Positions 35,295 to 47,400 of a stretch of DNA of 64,000 nucleotides are shown piece by piece. The stretch spans positions 5,153,001-5,217,000 of the forward strand of contig NZ_CP104467.1 of the NCBI RefSeq assembly GCF_025369935.1, read 5' to 3'. Origin of the DNA: Paenibacillus andongensis (GTDB taxonomy: Bacteria; Bacillota; Bacilli; Paenibacillales; NBRC-103111). The notes beneath the pieces were generated by a model. That model was not told the DNA's origin. It worked only from the letters and a program-made list of their open reading frames with translations, and searched no databases. Position 1 is the stretch's first letter. Each line of letters starts with the position of its first letter. A program made the translations under genes and the position numbers.

Positions 35295-37070
35295 TTAGGT
35301 ATCAAGGAGCGGAAGCTTTATTTTCACTCTCGTTCCTTCGCCGATGTTACTCACAATGGTAACGCCGTACTCCTCTCCGTAAAGCAGTGCTATACGGTCA
35401 TGTACATTTCGAATGCCAATACCTGAGAAAAAACGACTGCTGCTAACGGAGCTCTGCGGATTATTCCCATTATCAAAGCCTTTCATTCCAATACCGTTGT
35501 CGATGACCTCGCAGACCAGCGCATTTGCCTCGCGCGACACCAGGACATAAATATACCCTTCGTTCCTTTCATGAAAGGCATGAAAAAATGCATTTTCGAT
35601 AAAAGGCTGGATGATGAGTTTGGGAACATGATAGGACATACAATCTTCGGCTGCAAAATAATCGACTTTGATCTGCTCACCGTAACGCACGTGATTAATA
35701 AATACATAATTTTTCAAATTAACTAGTTCTTGCTCCACGGTTATCGTTTCACTAATGTTGCTGACAGTATTCTGGAGAAGGGAGATAAGGGAGTTGATGG
35801 TCGCGGCGGCTTTCTCTTTATTGCCCTGCTGGACCAAAATTTTCACGGATGCCAGTGTATTGTATAGAAAATGCGGGTTAATCTGCATTTGCAGAGCGGA
35901 TAGCTCCGCGTTGCGCTGGTCCTTCTGTGTCTGAATCAGCTTCTTTATATATTCGTTAAGCTCGTCCAGCATGTAATTGTAGGCATGTCCGAGTTCCTTG
36001 ATTTCATAGCTGCCAGTAACCGTTATATAATTATCGAAATTATTTGCCGTAATGCCCGACATTTGTTTGGCTAGGAGGGTTAATGACTTTGTCAAACGTC
36101 TTGAAATCATAAATACAATAAGCAGAGCTGCGAATACGATAGCCATACAGATAAGAGCAACTCTTTTGACATCAACCATCTGGCTAAGCACCATTTGTTT
36201 ATCAATGAGATTGACTAGATAAAAATCATACGTAGGAAGGTATACCGAAAGCACTAGACTGTTTTTCCCCATTACACTTACATCTTTGACATTTATTTTT
36301 TTTTGTTCAATTTCTTTGGCATAGCCAAGTAAATCAGGTGCCTCTTCGCCAATTAACTCATGGCGGTTACTTGATACGACGTTGCCCGAACGATCCAATA
36401 TGATAACGTCGTTGCCATCGCTGGTGAAATTCGTGAAGAATCGCTTAAAGTCACTTTCTCGTATGGCAAAATAAAGAACACCATATGGATTGCCGCTCGT
36501 TCTCTCCATAAGTGCTCTAGAAGCGACAATCACCGGGTCAGCTTCAGACGTATTGGTTATGCTTTCTTTATCCAATTGATAGATAAGCCGCTTTGGCGTG
36601 GCCAAGGTATTGACGGTTAACATGCTGTTTCTCAGCTTTTCCAATGAGCTCGGCCAATAATAGCTATCCGTCGAGTGGCTTTTCTTATTCATGCCACTGA
36701 TCGTAATTGTAACTGGGTAGGCGGCTACATTAGACTGAATCCGTTTCATCTGTTGGCTAGCCTCATACTGACTTCGCACCGTAGAAAGTGTGTCCATATC
36801 CGGATTCGTCAGAAACTCTTTTATCGTGCCGTTCTGCAGCACATTATTCGATGCCGTAACGATAGAATAATTAAACGATTCGAAATTCGCTTGGATCTGG
36901 CTAATGATTTTTGAGTTCGTAATACTGAACGTATTCATGAAGAGTTGCTCCGACATTTGAATCGTGACAACTGAAGTGAAGAGCGACACGGATATAATAC
37001 TAACCACCGTGACGATAAACATTTTAATAAAAAGACCATGATATTTAAATTTGTCCAGAAGTCTCCTCAT
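35295..37070 (-). CDS. YesM-type sensor histidine kinase
   Basis: A 591-residue membrane kinase. A first helix (about 14-35) and a second (about 302-322) flank an extracellular Cache-like sensor domain. A HAMP segment follows, then the His_kinase domain with phospho-acceptor His400 (INPHFLYNTL). The ATPase domain has IIQPFIENAFFHAF, DNGIGM and GIGIRNVHDR. It controls the carbohydrate genes nearby through the regulator encoded 3 nt upstream in the operon. The order here, regulator then kinase, is reversed compared with many yesMN pairs. Confidence 0.92.
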   Translation of the reverse strand: MRRLLDKFKYHGLFIKMFIVTVVSIISVSLFTSVVTIQMSEQLFMNTFSITNSKIISQIQANFESFNYSIVTASNNVLQNGTIKEFLTNPDMDTLSTVRSQYEASQQMKRIQSNVAAYPVTITISGMNKKSHSTDSYYWPSSLEKLRNSMLTVNTLATPKRLIYQLDKESITNTSEADPVIVASRALMERTSGNPYGVLYFAIRESDFKRFFTNFTSDGNDVIILDRSGNVVSSNRHELIGEEAPDLLGYAKEIEQKKINVKDVSVMGKNSLVLSVYLPTYDFYLVNLIDKQMVLSQMVDVKRVALICMAIVFAALLIVFMISRRLTKSLTLLAKQMSGITANNFDNYITVTGSYEIKELGHAYNYMLDELNEYIKKLIQTQKDQRNAELSALQMQINPHFLYNTLASVKILVQQGNKEKAAATINSLISLLQNTVSNISETITVEQELVNLKNYVFINHVRYGEQIKVDYFAAEDCMSYHVPKLIIQPFIENAFFHAFHERNEGYIYVLVSREANALVCEVIDNGIGMKGFDNGNNPQSSVSSSRFFSGIGIRNVHDRIALLYGEEYGVTIVSNIGEGTRVKIKLPLLDT

Positions 37071-37073
37071 AAC

Positions 37074-38651
37074 CTAGTTCCTTTTCTTGTTGAGATGAAT
37101 TTTTTTGTATTGGCTCGGAGAGATGCCCGTTAATTTCTTGAATACTTTTGTAAAATAACTATGGTCCGAATAACCTACTTTTCCACTAATTTCGGATATG
37201 GATGCGAAATCCTGCTTCAGAAGATCCGCTGCCTTCTCGACTCTGATCTTGTTCAAATATTCGCTGAAACCTTCTTTATTATGCGATGTGAAATAACTCG
37301 ACAAATAAGAAGGATTAAAATGAAAGTGCTTAGCTATTTCCGTTAGGCTGAGTGGCTCAGCGTAATGCTGATGGATATAATCAAGAAGCATCGTCATATT
37401 TGGATTTCCGCCCGTTGACCGCTTCGTTTTTATAACAGCGTTTGTTTCCTGAATAAATGTCTCAAGAAGCCTGACCGCTTCGCTGACATGCGACGCTTCG
37501 CCTATTGATTTGAAATAAGCATATTTTGCTTCTTCCAAATTCTTCATATCCAATTCCAAACGGCCAAGCACAATGGTTATATTAAAAATGATGTTCCCCA
37601 AAAAGGACTTGAACTCAAACACATCCGTTTGATAATGGTTTGACGCGGATTGCACGTACCTAAGCAACTCCTGAAAGGCCTCTTCGAACTGTTGTCGATT
37701 CATTTGTTCGGTAAAGCGAGTCATATTAAATTTCGCAACCTCTTCAGATTGCTTCGGCAGTTCCCCATATACAATTAAATTGTTGGAAGCAGGTAAAAAA
37801 AAGCGATAAGCGTTTATTTTCAGGAACCCATCCCTAAAGTTCTTGCCGAGCTGTCTCAAATCGCTAAATGCCTCACCGACCGTCCAACCAATCTCCGGCT
37901 GCTGCTTCCTTGTCCAAGCGGCAAGCTTCCGAACGATAAACGTGAAACGATCCCACTCGCTCTTGTCCATGTTTACCAGCACAACAACCATGTTAGGATC
38001 TGTGGGTACGGGAAAATAAACCGCATGTTCCAAGCCACTATCAAGCTCAGCAGCCATTTTCGCCATCCATTGTGAAGCGGTATGTTGATCCTCGCTCTTG
38101 CTCGGCAATTGCTTGAGATCAGCCCCCAGCAGGATGTAACTAGGATATGGAAAAGAAACATGGATATCTTTCAAATCGTCATCAACCTCATAACCGGAAA
38201 TAAGCTTATCGATGACAAACTTGATGGACAAGCTGGCATCGTCATTCGATTCTTCCAGCTTTAAAGAGGGAATCTTGCGCGCTGTATGCTTCAATATGTC
38301 GAGCAGCTGCTCAGCTTCAAGCTTTGGTTTTAATATATAATCAGCAATCCCGCTTTGAAAGGTTGATCTAACATAATCAAACTCACCGAAACTGCTTAAT
38401 ATGATCACTTCAATTTCCGGGAACCGCGACTTTATCACACGAGTAAGCTCCGCTCCCCCCATCACAGGCATCACGATATCGGTAATAACGATATGCGGCT
38501 GCATGCGCTCTATTTGTTCAAGAGCTTCTTTGCCGTTCGAAGCCTCTCCTACGATCTGAAACCCCTCTTGTTCCCAGTGCAACAAGTGCTTGATACCCTG
38601 TCTGACTAAAATTTCATCATCTACAATAAGTACACGACAAGAACGAGCCAT
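37074..38651 (-). CDS. YesN-type response regulator with AraC DNA-binding domain
   Basis: A 525-residue regulator. The receiver domain is residues 5-125 with phospho-acceptor Asp58 (VITDIVMPVMGG) and Lys in YILKPK. A long middle domain (about 140-400) follows, then two AraC-type HTH motifs (SLTEIAKHFHFNPSYLSSYF, SEISGKVGYSDHSYFTKVFK) at the C-terminus. It likely activates the adjacent transporter and beta-galactosidase genes once phosphorylated. It is 3 nt from the kinase gene. Confidence 0.93.
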   Translation of the reverse strand: MARSCRVLIVDDEILVRQGIKHLLHWEQEGFQIVGEASNGKEALEQIERMQPHIVITDIVMPVMGGAELTRVIKSRFPEIEVIILSSFGEFDYVRSTFQSGIADYILKPKLEAEQLLDILKHTARKIPSLKLEESNDDASLSIKFVIDKLISGYEVDDDLKDIHVSFPYPSYILLGADLKQLPSKSEDQHTASQWMAKMAAELDSGLEHAVYFPVPTDPNMVVVLVNMDKSEWDRFTFIVRKLAAWTRKQQPEIGWTVGEAFSDLRQLGKNFRDGFLKINAYRFFLPASNNLIVYGELPKQSEEVAKFNMTRFTEQMNRQQFEEAFQELLRYVQSASNHYQTDVFEFKSFLGNIIFNITIVLGRLELDMKNLEEAKYAYFKSIGEASHVSEAVRLLETFIQETNAVIKTKRSTGGNPNMTMLLDYIHQHYAEPLSLTEIAKHFHFNPSYLSSYFTSHNKEGFSEYLNKIRVEKAADLLKQDFASISEISGKVGYSDHSYFTKVFKKLTGISPSQYKKIHLNKKRN

Positions 38652-38691
38652 CCCTTTACCTCCACAATATATTTCTATTACCTTCTTCCAA

Positions 38692-39594
38692 TCATTCGTA
38701 ATAACTTCGAATCACGATATCTTGATCGTAGTTGCCGAACCCCCTGCCGAATAAGGTTAATCCACCTCGACCTCGAGCGGTGTCTTCTGCACTTATTCGC
38801 AATGTCCACTGCGTGCTATCCCATTGTATATCCTTAATCGTGACATCAGAAATTTGCTGACCATCTATAAATGTACCATTTGCAGTTATTCGAAGTACTT
38901 TCATTAATCCGTATTGATTAACGTCAGAATGCCACCAATCTGGTGACAATCTACCTCTCATTCGACCGAAATCTCCGGGACTCGTCCACATGCCCAGTAA
39001 TTGATCATTGATTGTAAATCGGATGTCCGATGGCCAGTTTTCATTAATATGGGGAGCTTCGGAACCGATCTCCATGGAGATTTCAATTTCTTGTACGATT
39101 TGATCTTTGAAGAGATAGTTCGGAAATTTATATTCTACAAACCCTCGGGCAAACCACAAAATGCCTGCATGAACGCGTTCAGGATCCAAAAAATAGGTCG
39201 GATTATCGTAATAACCGATCATCTTTTCTGTTGTTGCAATGCCACACGTAGGGGAAGCTGCGAAATCCGTGTAATGGCCGACAGGCATAACAACCTCAAC
39301 GAATTTTCTCTTCAACAAAGTAGAACGGGATAATTTTATTTGCAGGTACTCCGTTGACAACGAACAATACTTATAGGTCCCGCCATTAACCCTTTTCATT
39401 TTATAGCTTACAAGGCCTGCTCTCTGCAGTTTGGTAACGTGCGAACTGACAATTGCACTGCTTAGATAAAGCTCAGAAGCCAATTCTTTAATATGCATCT
39501 CTTTTGTATATAATAAATCAATAATCTGCAGCCGCACCTCACTCGCCAATGCTTCGTAGACCCGAAGCGATTCCGAATCCGTTGTTAAGTACAT
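38692..39594 (-). CDS. ArsR-type HTH regulator with C-terminal beta-rich domain
   Basis: A 300-residue protein. Residues 8-80 are an ArsR-like winged HTH (LASEVRLQIIDLL, HIKELASELYLSSAIVSSHV). The remaining 200 residues are strand- and aromatic-rich (GILWFARGFVEYKFPNYLF, MWTSPGDFGRMRGRLSPDWW) and look like a carbohydrate-binding fold; I do not recognise a named family. It is divergent from the arabinofuranosidase gene, with inverted repeats between, so it probably senses a sugar and controls that gene. A plain ArsR is about 100 residues, so the tail is the notable part. Confidence 0.8.
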   Translation of the reverse strand: MYLTTDSESLRVYEALASEVRLQIIDLLYTKEMHIKELASELYLSSAIVSSHVTKLQRAGLVSYKMKRVNGGTYKYCSLSTEYLQIKLSRSTLLKRKFVEVVMPVGHYTDFAASPTCGIATTEKMIGYYDNPTYFLDPERVHAGILWFARGFVEYKFPNYLFKDQIVQEIEISMEIGSEAPHINENWPSDIRFTINDQLLGMWTSPGDFGRMRGRLSPDWWHSDVNQYGLMKVLRITANGTFIDGQQISDVTIKDIQWDSTQWTLRISAEDTARGRGGLTLFGRGFGNYDQDIVIRSYYE

Positions 39595-39663
39595 GATTAC
39601 ACACCCATTCTTGAATCAGTAATTTAGTTAATCCTATATTTTTCACATTTAACGCATTGAAAG

Positions 39664-39685
39664 TATTTATCTATTATGATAAATA
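39664..39685. promoter_or_regulatory. Candidate operator between the ArsR-type and GH51 genes
   Basis: TATTTATC and GATAAATA form a perfect 8-bp inverted repeat with a 6-bp spacer. A second palindrome, ATGATTTAATCAT, lies at 39707-39719. Both fit an HTH dimer; which one is used cannot be told. Confidence 0.45.
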
Positions 39686-39693
39686 TTATATAG

Positions 39694-41262
<1,569 letters not shown>

Positions 41263-41267
41263 CTATT

Positions 41268-41309
41268 AAAAAGGGGCGACGAATGATTACATTCGTTTTG
41301 CCCCTTTTT
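41268..41309. terminator. Bidirectional terminator between GH51 and NIF3 genes
   Basis: AAAAAGGGGC...GCCCCTTTTT with an inner GAATG/CATTC stem gives a 10-bp outer and a 5-bp inner helix. It serves the convergent genes on both strands. Confidence 0.85.
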
Positions 41310-41464
41310 GTTCATATATCAGCGATCATTTTACTAACCGCGAGATGGTATTTGGAATATAATTCCTCTGAGCTCTCGAAATCTGCCTGTATTTAATCGG
41401 CTTTTCCGGCACCTCTATAATAAAGGGTAACCTCTCGATCACTCAAAACATATAAATTCACATC

Positions 41465-42259
41465 TTACAGAATAAGAAATAAAGGCTTTTCCCTTATAAA
41501 ATGAACGGGAAGTCCGGGGAACTGTTCCCGCAGTCGTTCCGCCAATTCCTTCATGCCCGGCTCTTCGCTTTCCGCGTGACCCAATGCGATGAATGCCTTG
41601 TTCTTGCCTTGATGAACGGCGTCGCGAATATATTCCGGCGTTTCCCATTCAGGTCCTTCTCCGACGATAACCAAGTCGAGATTGTAATCTTTCAGCAAAG
41701 GGAGCGCCAAGGCTGCCCCCCCTCTGTAGCCTGCCAATAGTCCAATGCGGGTGCAAGGCATCTCTATTTCCCCCACTACGCGTACGAATGGTATTTGAAG
41801 CTTTTCCTTCAAATATTGCACCGTTCGTTCAAGGGTCATGCAAGGAATTTGCACAACTGTTGCAGCGGGCAGATGCTCTTCAACGTAGGGCGCCCAGCCC
41901 AGTGCGTTTATTAACCCCATCATAATACCATCCGTTTTGTAACGGTGAATATGATCGTGATAACGATAAATGGCGATTCCAGTACGATCAAGCAATTCGC
42001 GCTTTTCGTTGATAACCGGATCATCCTGCGCCCCCTTCATATCCTCCTGATGGCGGTAAAACGGCCCTTCGTGTGAAATGATCAAGTTGGCTCCTAAAGC
42101 CGCTGCCTGCTCAATCACAGCCTGCGTGGCCAAAAAAACAACGACAATTCCCGTTACTTCCGTTTGGGCCGATCCGACTCTCAATGAATCCACAGTGGGC
42201 TCGTTTACTGGAGCCTCCTCTAACAATCGATCAATAACCTGTCCAATTGTAATCGTCAT
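41465..42259 (-). CDS. NIF3-like dinuclear-metal protein
   Basis: A 264-residue protein of the NIF3/GTP-cyclohydrolase-I-type-2 superfamily. Metal ligands appear in LIISHEGPFYRH and near the C-terminus in GHAESEEPGMKELAE; an AIYRYHDHIHR stretch adds more histidines. The family forms toroidal hexamers with two metals per subunit and has no settled function. It is the last gene of the glucuronidase operon, 98 nt after GH67. That suggests a hydrolase or lactonase-like role on an imported product, which is inference. Confidence 0.85.
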   Translation of the reverse strand: MTITIGQVIDRLLEEAPVNEPTVDSLRVGSAQTEVTGIVVVFLATQAVIEQAAALGANLIISHEGPFYRHQEDMKGAQDDPVINEKRELLDRTGIAIYRYHDHIHRYKTDGIMMGLINALGWAPYVEEHLPAATVVQIPCMTLERTVQYLKEKLQIPFVRVVGEIEMPCTRIGLLAGYRGGAALALPLLKDYNLDLVIVGEGPEWETPEYIRDAVHQGKNKAFIALGHAESEEPGMKELAERLREQFPGLPVHFIREKPLFLIL

Positions 42260-42357
42260 CCTAACCGTCCCTTATATAAAGTGATTAGCAAAATATAGAC
42301 GGGACTGTAGATAGACACCGGTGACCACGTCATCTCGTTTGTCCCGCCATCCATATT

Positions 42358-44418
42358 TTAATTTATGATGCGGCCGTACTCGTCAGGAATACCCGATTTG
42401 CGGAAGAAGTAAGTATTGATCTGGTCACGCCACTCCTTCGAATGTGCCGCTTGCTCTCGCAGTCGGCTCCTCACATCTTCGAAGCGCTCTGCATCTATTT
42501 CCCCCTCTATCGAACTCCAGATCTGGGCCAATTCCTCCACCTGAAGAACGCCGTCGAAGTGAGTATCGTAGATGTGCTGAATGACCGTCTTACCCGTCTT
42601 CAGTTTGTGCGTATATGGCACATGATGGAAAAAGAGAAGCAATTCATCAGGACATAACTCCCTTGACTCGTACCATTCCGAACGAGGCGCAAAGTATTGG
42701 GATGTGTACCCTGTTCCCGATTTGATGGTTCTATCTACGCCGATGCCATGGCAGTCGGCAAAATGGTACGTCCCCCATTTCGAATATTCGTAGCCGTCTA
42801 CGTTTGGACCATAATGGTGACCCGGATTGACCATCCATCCAACGCCTAGAGGAGCTGTGTAATTTTCATAGATTCTCCACGATTGAAGAAGCATCTTCGA
42901 CACACTGCGTACTACATCGGGGTCAGAACCGAATGTCATGTAAATCCATTCTTGCGTGATTTGCTCAGCTGATAGCTGCGGATTCCAAGCAAGCCTTCCA
43001 AAGCCATATAAATTGGCTTGTGCAAGCGTGTGTCCGGTCCAATTCGGGTTGTCTCCGATATTCGATACCGCCGCAATGCCCCCAAGCCGTCTCCCGAATA
43101 ACTGACCGCTGGCCGCTTTCGCAATCGTACTTCCGTTCCCATGGGCAAACGTATCGAAATCGAGAACCTCTTTCCACTGGGGGATCAGGTAGCACAGATG
43201 TCTCTGCTGACCCGTGTACTCTTGCGTAATCTGCAGCTCCAGCACCTGATTCGTCGCGGGCATCGCTCCGAGAAGCGGAGAAACCGGTTCACGGACCTGG
43301 AAATCCATGGGGCCGTTCTTAATCTGCAGAATGACGTTATCGCGAAATTTCCCATCAAGTGGTGTAAAATGATCGAACGCCGCTCTCGCCCGGTCTGTCT
43401 TGCTATCGCGCCAATCCTGTTGACAATTGTATACGAAGCATCGCCAAATGACGATCCCACCGAAGGGCTGAAGCACTTCAGCAAACATATTCGCACCATC
43501 GGCATGGTCACGTCCATAGGTGAACGGCCCGGGTCTCCCCTCGGAATCTGCCTTTACCAGGAAGCCGCCAAAGTCCGGGATATCCCGGTAAATTCCCTCA
43601 ACTTTCTCCTTCCACCACTGCCTGACGCTTTGGTCAAGCGGGTCTGCGCTGGTCAGTCCTCCAAGCTCTATCGGACTGGCGTAGTTGACGCTTAGGAACG
43701 TTGAGATTCCATAGCGCCGAAATACGCCGGCAACCCGAGCGACATCCGGCAGCAGCTTATCCGTAATCAGCAAGGATTCTACGGAGTGTACGTTCACGTT
43801 ATTGATCGAAATGGCATTGATCCCCACCGATGCCAGTAAGCGGGCATAATCACGGATTCGCGACATGTCTCGAACAATCTCGTTATTTCGGTAGAATATG
43901 GACTTCCCCGCATAGCCTCGTTCAATCGAACCGTCCATATTATCCCATTGGTTTAGCATTCGCAATCCGTTCGCAGGTGTTTCCGTTATCGCAAGATCAG
44001 CCAAACTCTCGCCGCATTGCATCAGCCGCAGTAGATGGAAAACCGCGTACAAGGCTCCTTTTGCCGATTGGCCGGCAACCACAAGCCTTGATTGTCCATC
44101 TATCGATACGTTTCTGATCACGTAACTGTCCTCGGATCCATCCTGCCAACTTAACTTTGCATCAAGATCCTGTAACTGCCCGCGAACGCCGATCAGAATG
44201 CCGACGCTCCCATTGGAAGCCGTTGAACGGAGGGGCCTCACGCCAATCATGGCATCGAGACCATCCATTAACTCCGCGACCGCAGTCTGAAGCACCTCTG
44301 ATAAAGAACCGGGCACGACAAGCTCCCGTGCCCACTCCCGATATTCCTCTACCCTCTTATCATCGTTTATCGGCGCATTGCGCAACCAGCAGGCATATGC
44401 GTTCGTGATGTGACTCAT
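42358..44418 (-). CDS. aguA: GH67 alpha-glucuronidase
   Basis: A 686-residue enzyme of normal GH67 length, beginning with the hallmark AYACWLRN. The acid is Glu293 ([10 protein letters not shown]). The base pair is in FTPLDGKF and DFQVREP. It removes 4-O-methyl-glucuronic acid from the non-reducing end of xylo-oligosaccharides and is cytoplasmic (no signal). The true start is ATG 44418, with GGAGG 7 nt upstream; the frame to 44445 overlaps intergenic sequence. It follows the large GH2 gene by 27 nt. Confidence 0.95.
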   Translation of the reverse strand: MSHITNAYACWLRNAPINDDKRVEEYREWARELVVPGSLSEVLQTAVAELMDGLDAMIGVRPLRSTASNGSVGILIGVRGQLQDLDAKLSWQDGSEDSYVIRNVSIDGQSRLVVAGQSAKGALYAVFHLLRLMQCGESLADLAITETPANGLRMLNQWDNMDGSIERGYAGKSIFYRNNEIVRDMSRIRDYARLLASVGINAISINNVNVHSVESLLITDKLLPDVARVAGVFRRYGISTFLSVNYASPIELGGLTSADPLDQSVRQWWKEKVEGIYRDIPDFGGFLVKADSEGRPGPFTYGRDHADGANMFAEVLQPFGGIVIWRCFVYNCQQDWRDSKTDRARAAFDHFTPLDGKFRDNVILQIKNGPMDFQVREPVSPLLGAMPATNQVLELQITQEYTGQQRHLCYLIPQWKEVLDFDTFAHGNGSTIAKAASGQLFGRRLGGIAAVSNIGDNPNWTGHTLAQANLYGFGRLAWNPQLSAEQITQEWIYMTFGSDPDVVRSVSKMLLQSWRIYENYTAPLGVGWMVNPGHHYGPNVDGYEYSKWGTYHFADCHGIGVDRTIKSGTGYTSQYFAPRSEWYESRELCPDELLLFFHHVPYTHKLKTGKTVIQHIYDTHFDGVLQVEELAQIWSSIEGEIDAERFEDVRSRLREQAAHSKEWRDQINTYFFRKSGIPDEYGRIIN

Positions 44419-44445
44419 CGTGTTACCTCCGCTAGTTATGTTCAT

Positions 44446-47400
44446 TCAGGTAAACGACCTCTCAAATCGGAACCAACCGAAATCGAAATGGCTTCCCGGC
44501 AAAAATAGGAAGGTTACTTTTTGGAGGCCTGTTATTTTTTCCAATTCAAATACCCGCTCTTCGTAACCATCGGACTGTGTAAACTCGATGAGTTGATTTC
44601 CCTCACCTTCCGGGCTAGCGAAATGAATATGAATGGTATTTTTATCAAGAAGCGATCGGCCATAGACGACAAGCTGCGTTGCCCCTAGACTTGTAAAATC
44701 CATTTGGTCGAATTCCAAGGAAACATTATTTCCTATCCCTTCAACGCTGGCTTCCGAAATCGTAAACGTATCACCATAAATGCGGTCGCATTCCGTGGCG
44801 TCATTTTTCTCGAAGGCTCTGTTCTGCTTTTGGAACGAAAAACCCTTGATATGAACCTTCTTCTGAAGGACGAAACAAATGGAAGTGATCCCGCAAAGAC
44901 GCTTGGTTAACCGATAAGTTTCTTCTTGATACACATTCCACTTGGACGGTTTCTGATAGATGACATCCGCTAGGAGTACACTGCCCGCTTCATTCGGTAT
45001 GCCTTCCCAAATTTGCAGGGAATATTCTTCACTGGACAAGGCGAAAATCGGAATCGTAATTAGATCGGACCCGTTCGTTCCGAAATCAATATCCCGGAAC
45101 CCGACTTCAGTTTCACCGTCTCGGCTTGTAGCTACGCCTCTTTCGTTCCCGTTTCCAACTTCCCCTTTACTGTAATCAAAAAGGCTTGCAGAGATAAATC
45201 CATATGGATCTTTGTAAGCTGTGCCGAGTCCGACTGCTTTAAATTCCAGCTGGGAGATGAGCTTCGTCTTGTTCGTACCGTTCTTACTCACACAGCGAAG
45301 CCGGAAATCGCCATCGCCACACGCGGTGATTTTCGCTTCATGACCGAACGCTTCTACTTTCGCAAGGTTCGAGGCAATTCCCGCATCATTCACTACACTC
45401 CACTCGACCTCCTGATAGGAGGTATCTGATGGGTACAGATAGGCTTGCACCGTGATCTCTTTTCTTGCTTCGTCGAACATTTGTCCGGACGGGCTTACGA
45501 TTTCAATCTTGCGTAAAGGGATTTCGTCTATGGTTCCTATGACCGGTGGCAGCTCTTGATTCTTGGTTTGGGCGGAAACCCCTTCTAAGGGAGTTTCATC
45601 CCTTACGGGAAGAGCCTCAAATTCCACCGTCTGACTCTCCAAACCAACGGAAGAAACCACAACCCGAATCTTGCCGGGCTGCAGGGTAGCCCCGATGATC
45701 GCCATAAGTTTGCCGCTGAATAACCTTCTGCTAATCCCTTTATACGGATCATAGTCCGTACTGTCGCCATTATCCAAACCAAGTAAACGGCCTGCCCCCA
45801 TCACCTCAACACGAACCCGATTATTTGCATTCTCCACCGGATTGCCATCTGAATCTGCCATGAAGATTTCCAGGAAGATCAAGTCCGTGCCATCGGCCAT
45901 CAGGCTCTCTTTATCCGGCAGCAGACAAATCTTCTTCGCATCCCTAAAGGACCTTCTTATATCCGTCGCAATTACACGGCCCGTATCATCATAGGCTATT
46001 GCTTTCAATTCCCCTGCTTCATAAGGAAGCTTCCACCAGCCTACCAGCTGAGTTCCATGCTCATGATTGATATCAAAAGTTCCCACGATAGCGCCACCCA
46101 ATTGCAATTCGATTTTCGGCGCATTCGAGCACACTCGAACATCGATCAATTGGCCCGGATTAAAGTCCCAATAGGGAAAAATATGAACCATCGGATTCGT
46201 CCTGTAATCAGTCCATGCCGATTGGTAGATGTAATACGAATCTTTCTTGAATGTAGCTGTATCCATCTGTCCGAGATAGGAGTTCTTAGTATGATAAGGC
46301 GTCGGTTCCCCAATATAGTCGAAGCCGGTCCATATGAATTGCCCTAGAGAGAAAGGCGCATCTCGTTCAGCGATAATACAGGCCTCGACTGACTTGGCTC
46401 CCCAGCTCGTCGCACTATTTCCCAGAGCCGAGCACTGCTCGTCGTCATCGGCAAGAATGGACTTCTCGAACGGGAATCGATAAATGCCTCTGCTTTGAAC
46501 GAGAGAGGCCGTTTCGCTGCCGTAAATGATCCAATCGGGATGCTCCTCATGGTGCCTATGGTAATATTTCTCGGCGTAGTTGTAGCCGGCCACCTTCACG
46601 ATATCCGCACATTTTTGTGCGTTCTCCCAAGGCATATAATTGGAACCGATGGTCACTCGGCCGTTTTGCTTTGGATCGTATTTCAGCACTTCATCCCTAA
46701 GCATTCGAGTGATTTCTAGCCCTCTTGCATCTGCATGAGTGTCGTAAATCTCATTTCCTATACTCCACATCATCAGGCTCGGATGATTCCGATCCCGCTT
46801 GACCCAGCTTTTCACATCGACCTTTACCCAATCCTTAAAGAACCTCGCATAATCGTGTGGGGTTTTGGATCTTTCCCACATATCGAACGCTTCAGAGACG
46901 ACCAGAAACCCCATCTCATCCGCTAGATCCATAAGTTCTACCGCCGGCATATTGTGAGCGGTTCGAATAGCGTTAACGCCCATTTCCTTCAAAATCGTTA
47001 GCCTTTTTCTCAAGGCTACTCTATTGAAGGCTGCTCCAAGCGCTCCCAAGTCGTGGTGCTCACAAACCCCGTTCAATTTCATTCTTGTGCCGTTCAAATA
47101 AAAACCCAGCTGAGGGTCAAGCTTGATCTCACGAAGCCCGAGATTCTGAGTGATGCTCTCTACGACTATGACATCCCGGACCTCTGCATCACGCTGCAAT
47201 TGGGTGACAAGCTGATACAGATGCGGCTCAGCCGTGCTCCATACATGAGGGCGATCTATCGATAACTTTTGTCGATGAATAAAGCCGCCTGCAACAATCT
47301 TATCTGTCGCAATTGCAACAAGTTCACCCTTGTACAGGATCGTATGCGAGATTTGGGCGTCCTCCTGGAGGCTCAATTCCGTCTCGACTTCTACCTCCCA

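Noticed and set aside
42299-42345. GACGGGAC/GTCCCG inverted arms between GH67 and NIF3 genes
   Set aside because: The arms are only 6 bp with a long loop and no U-tract; too weak to call a terminator.
43141-43695. Plus-strand open frame of 184 codons
   Set aside because: Antisense to the GH67 gene with no domain resemblance or start signal.
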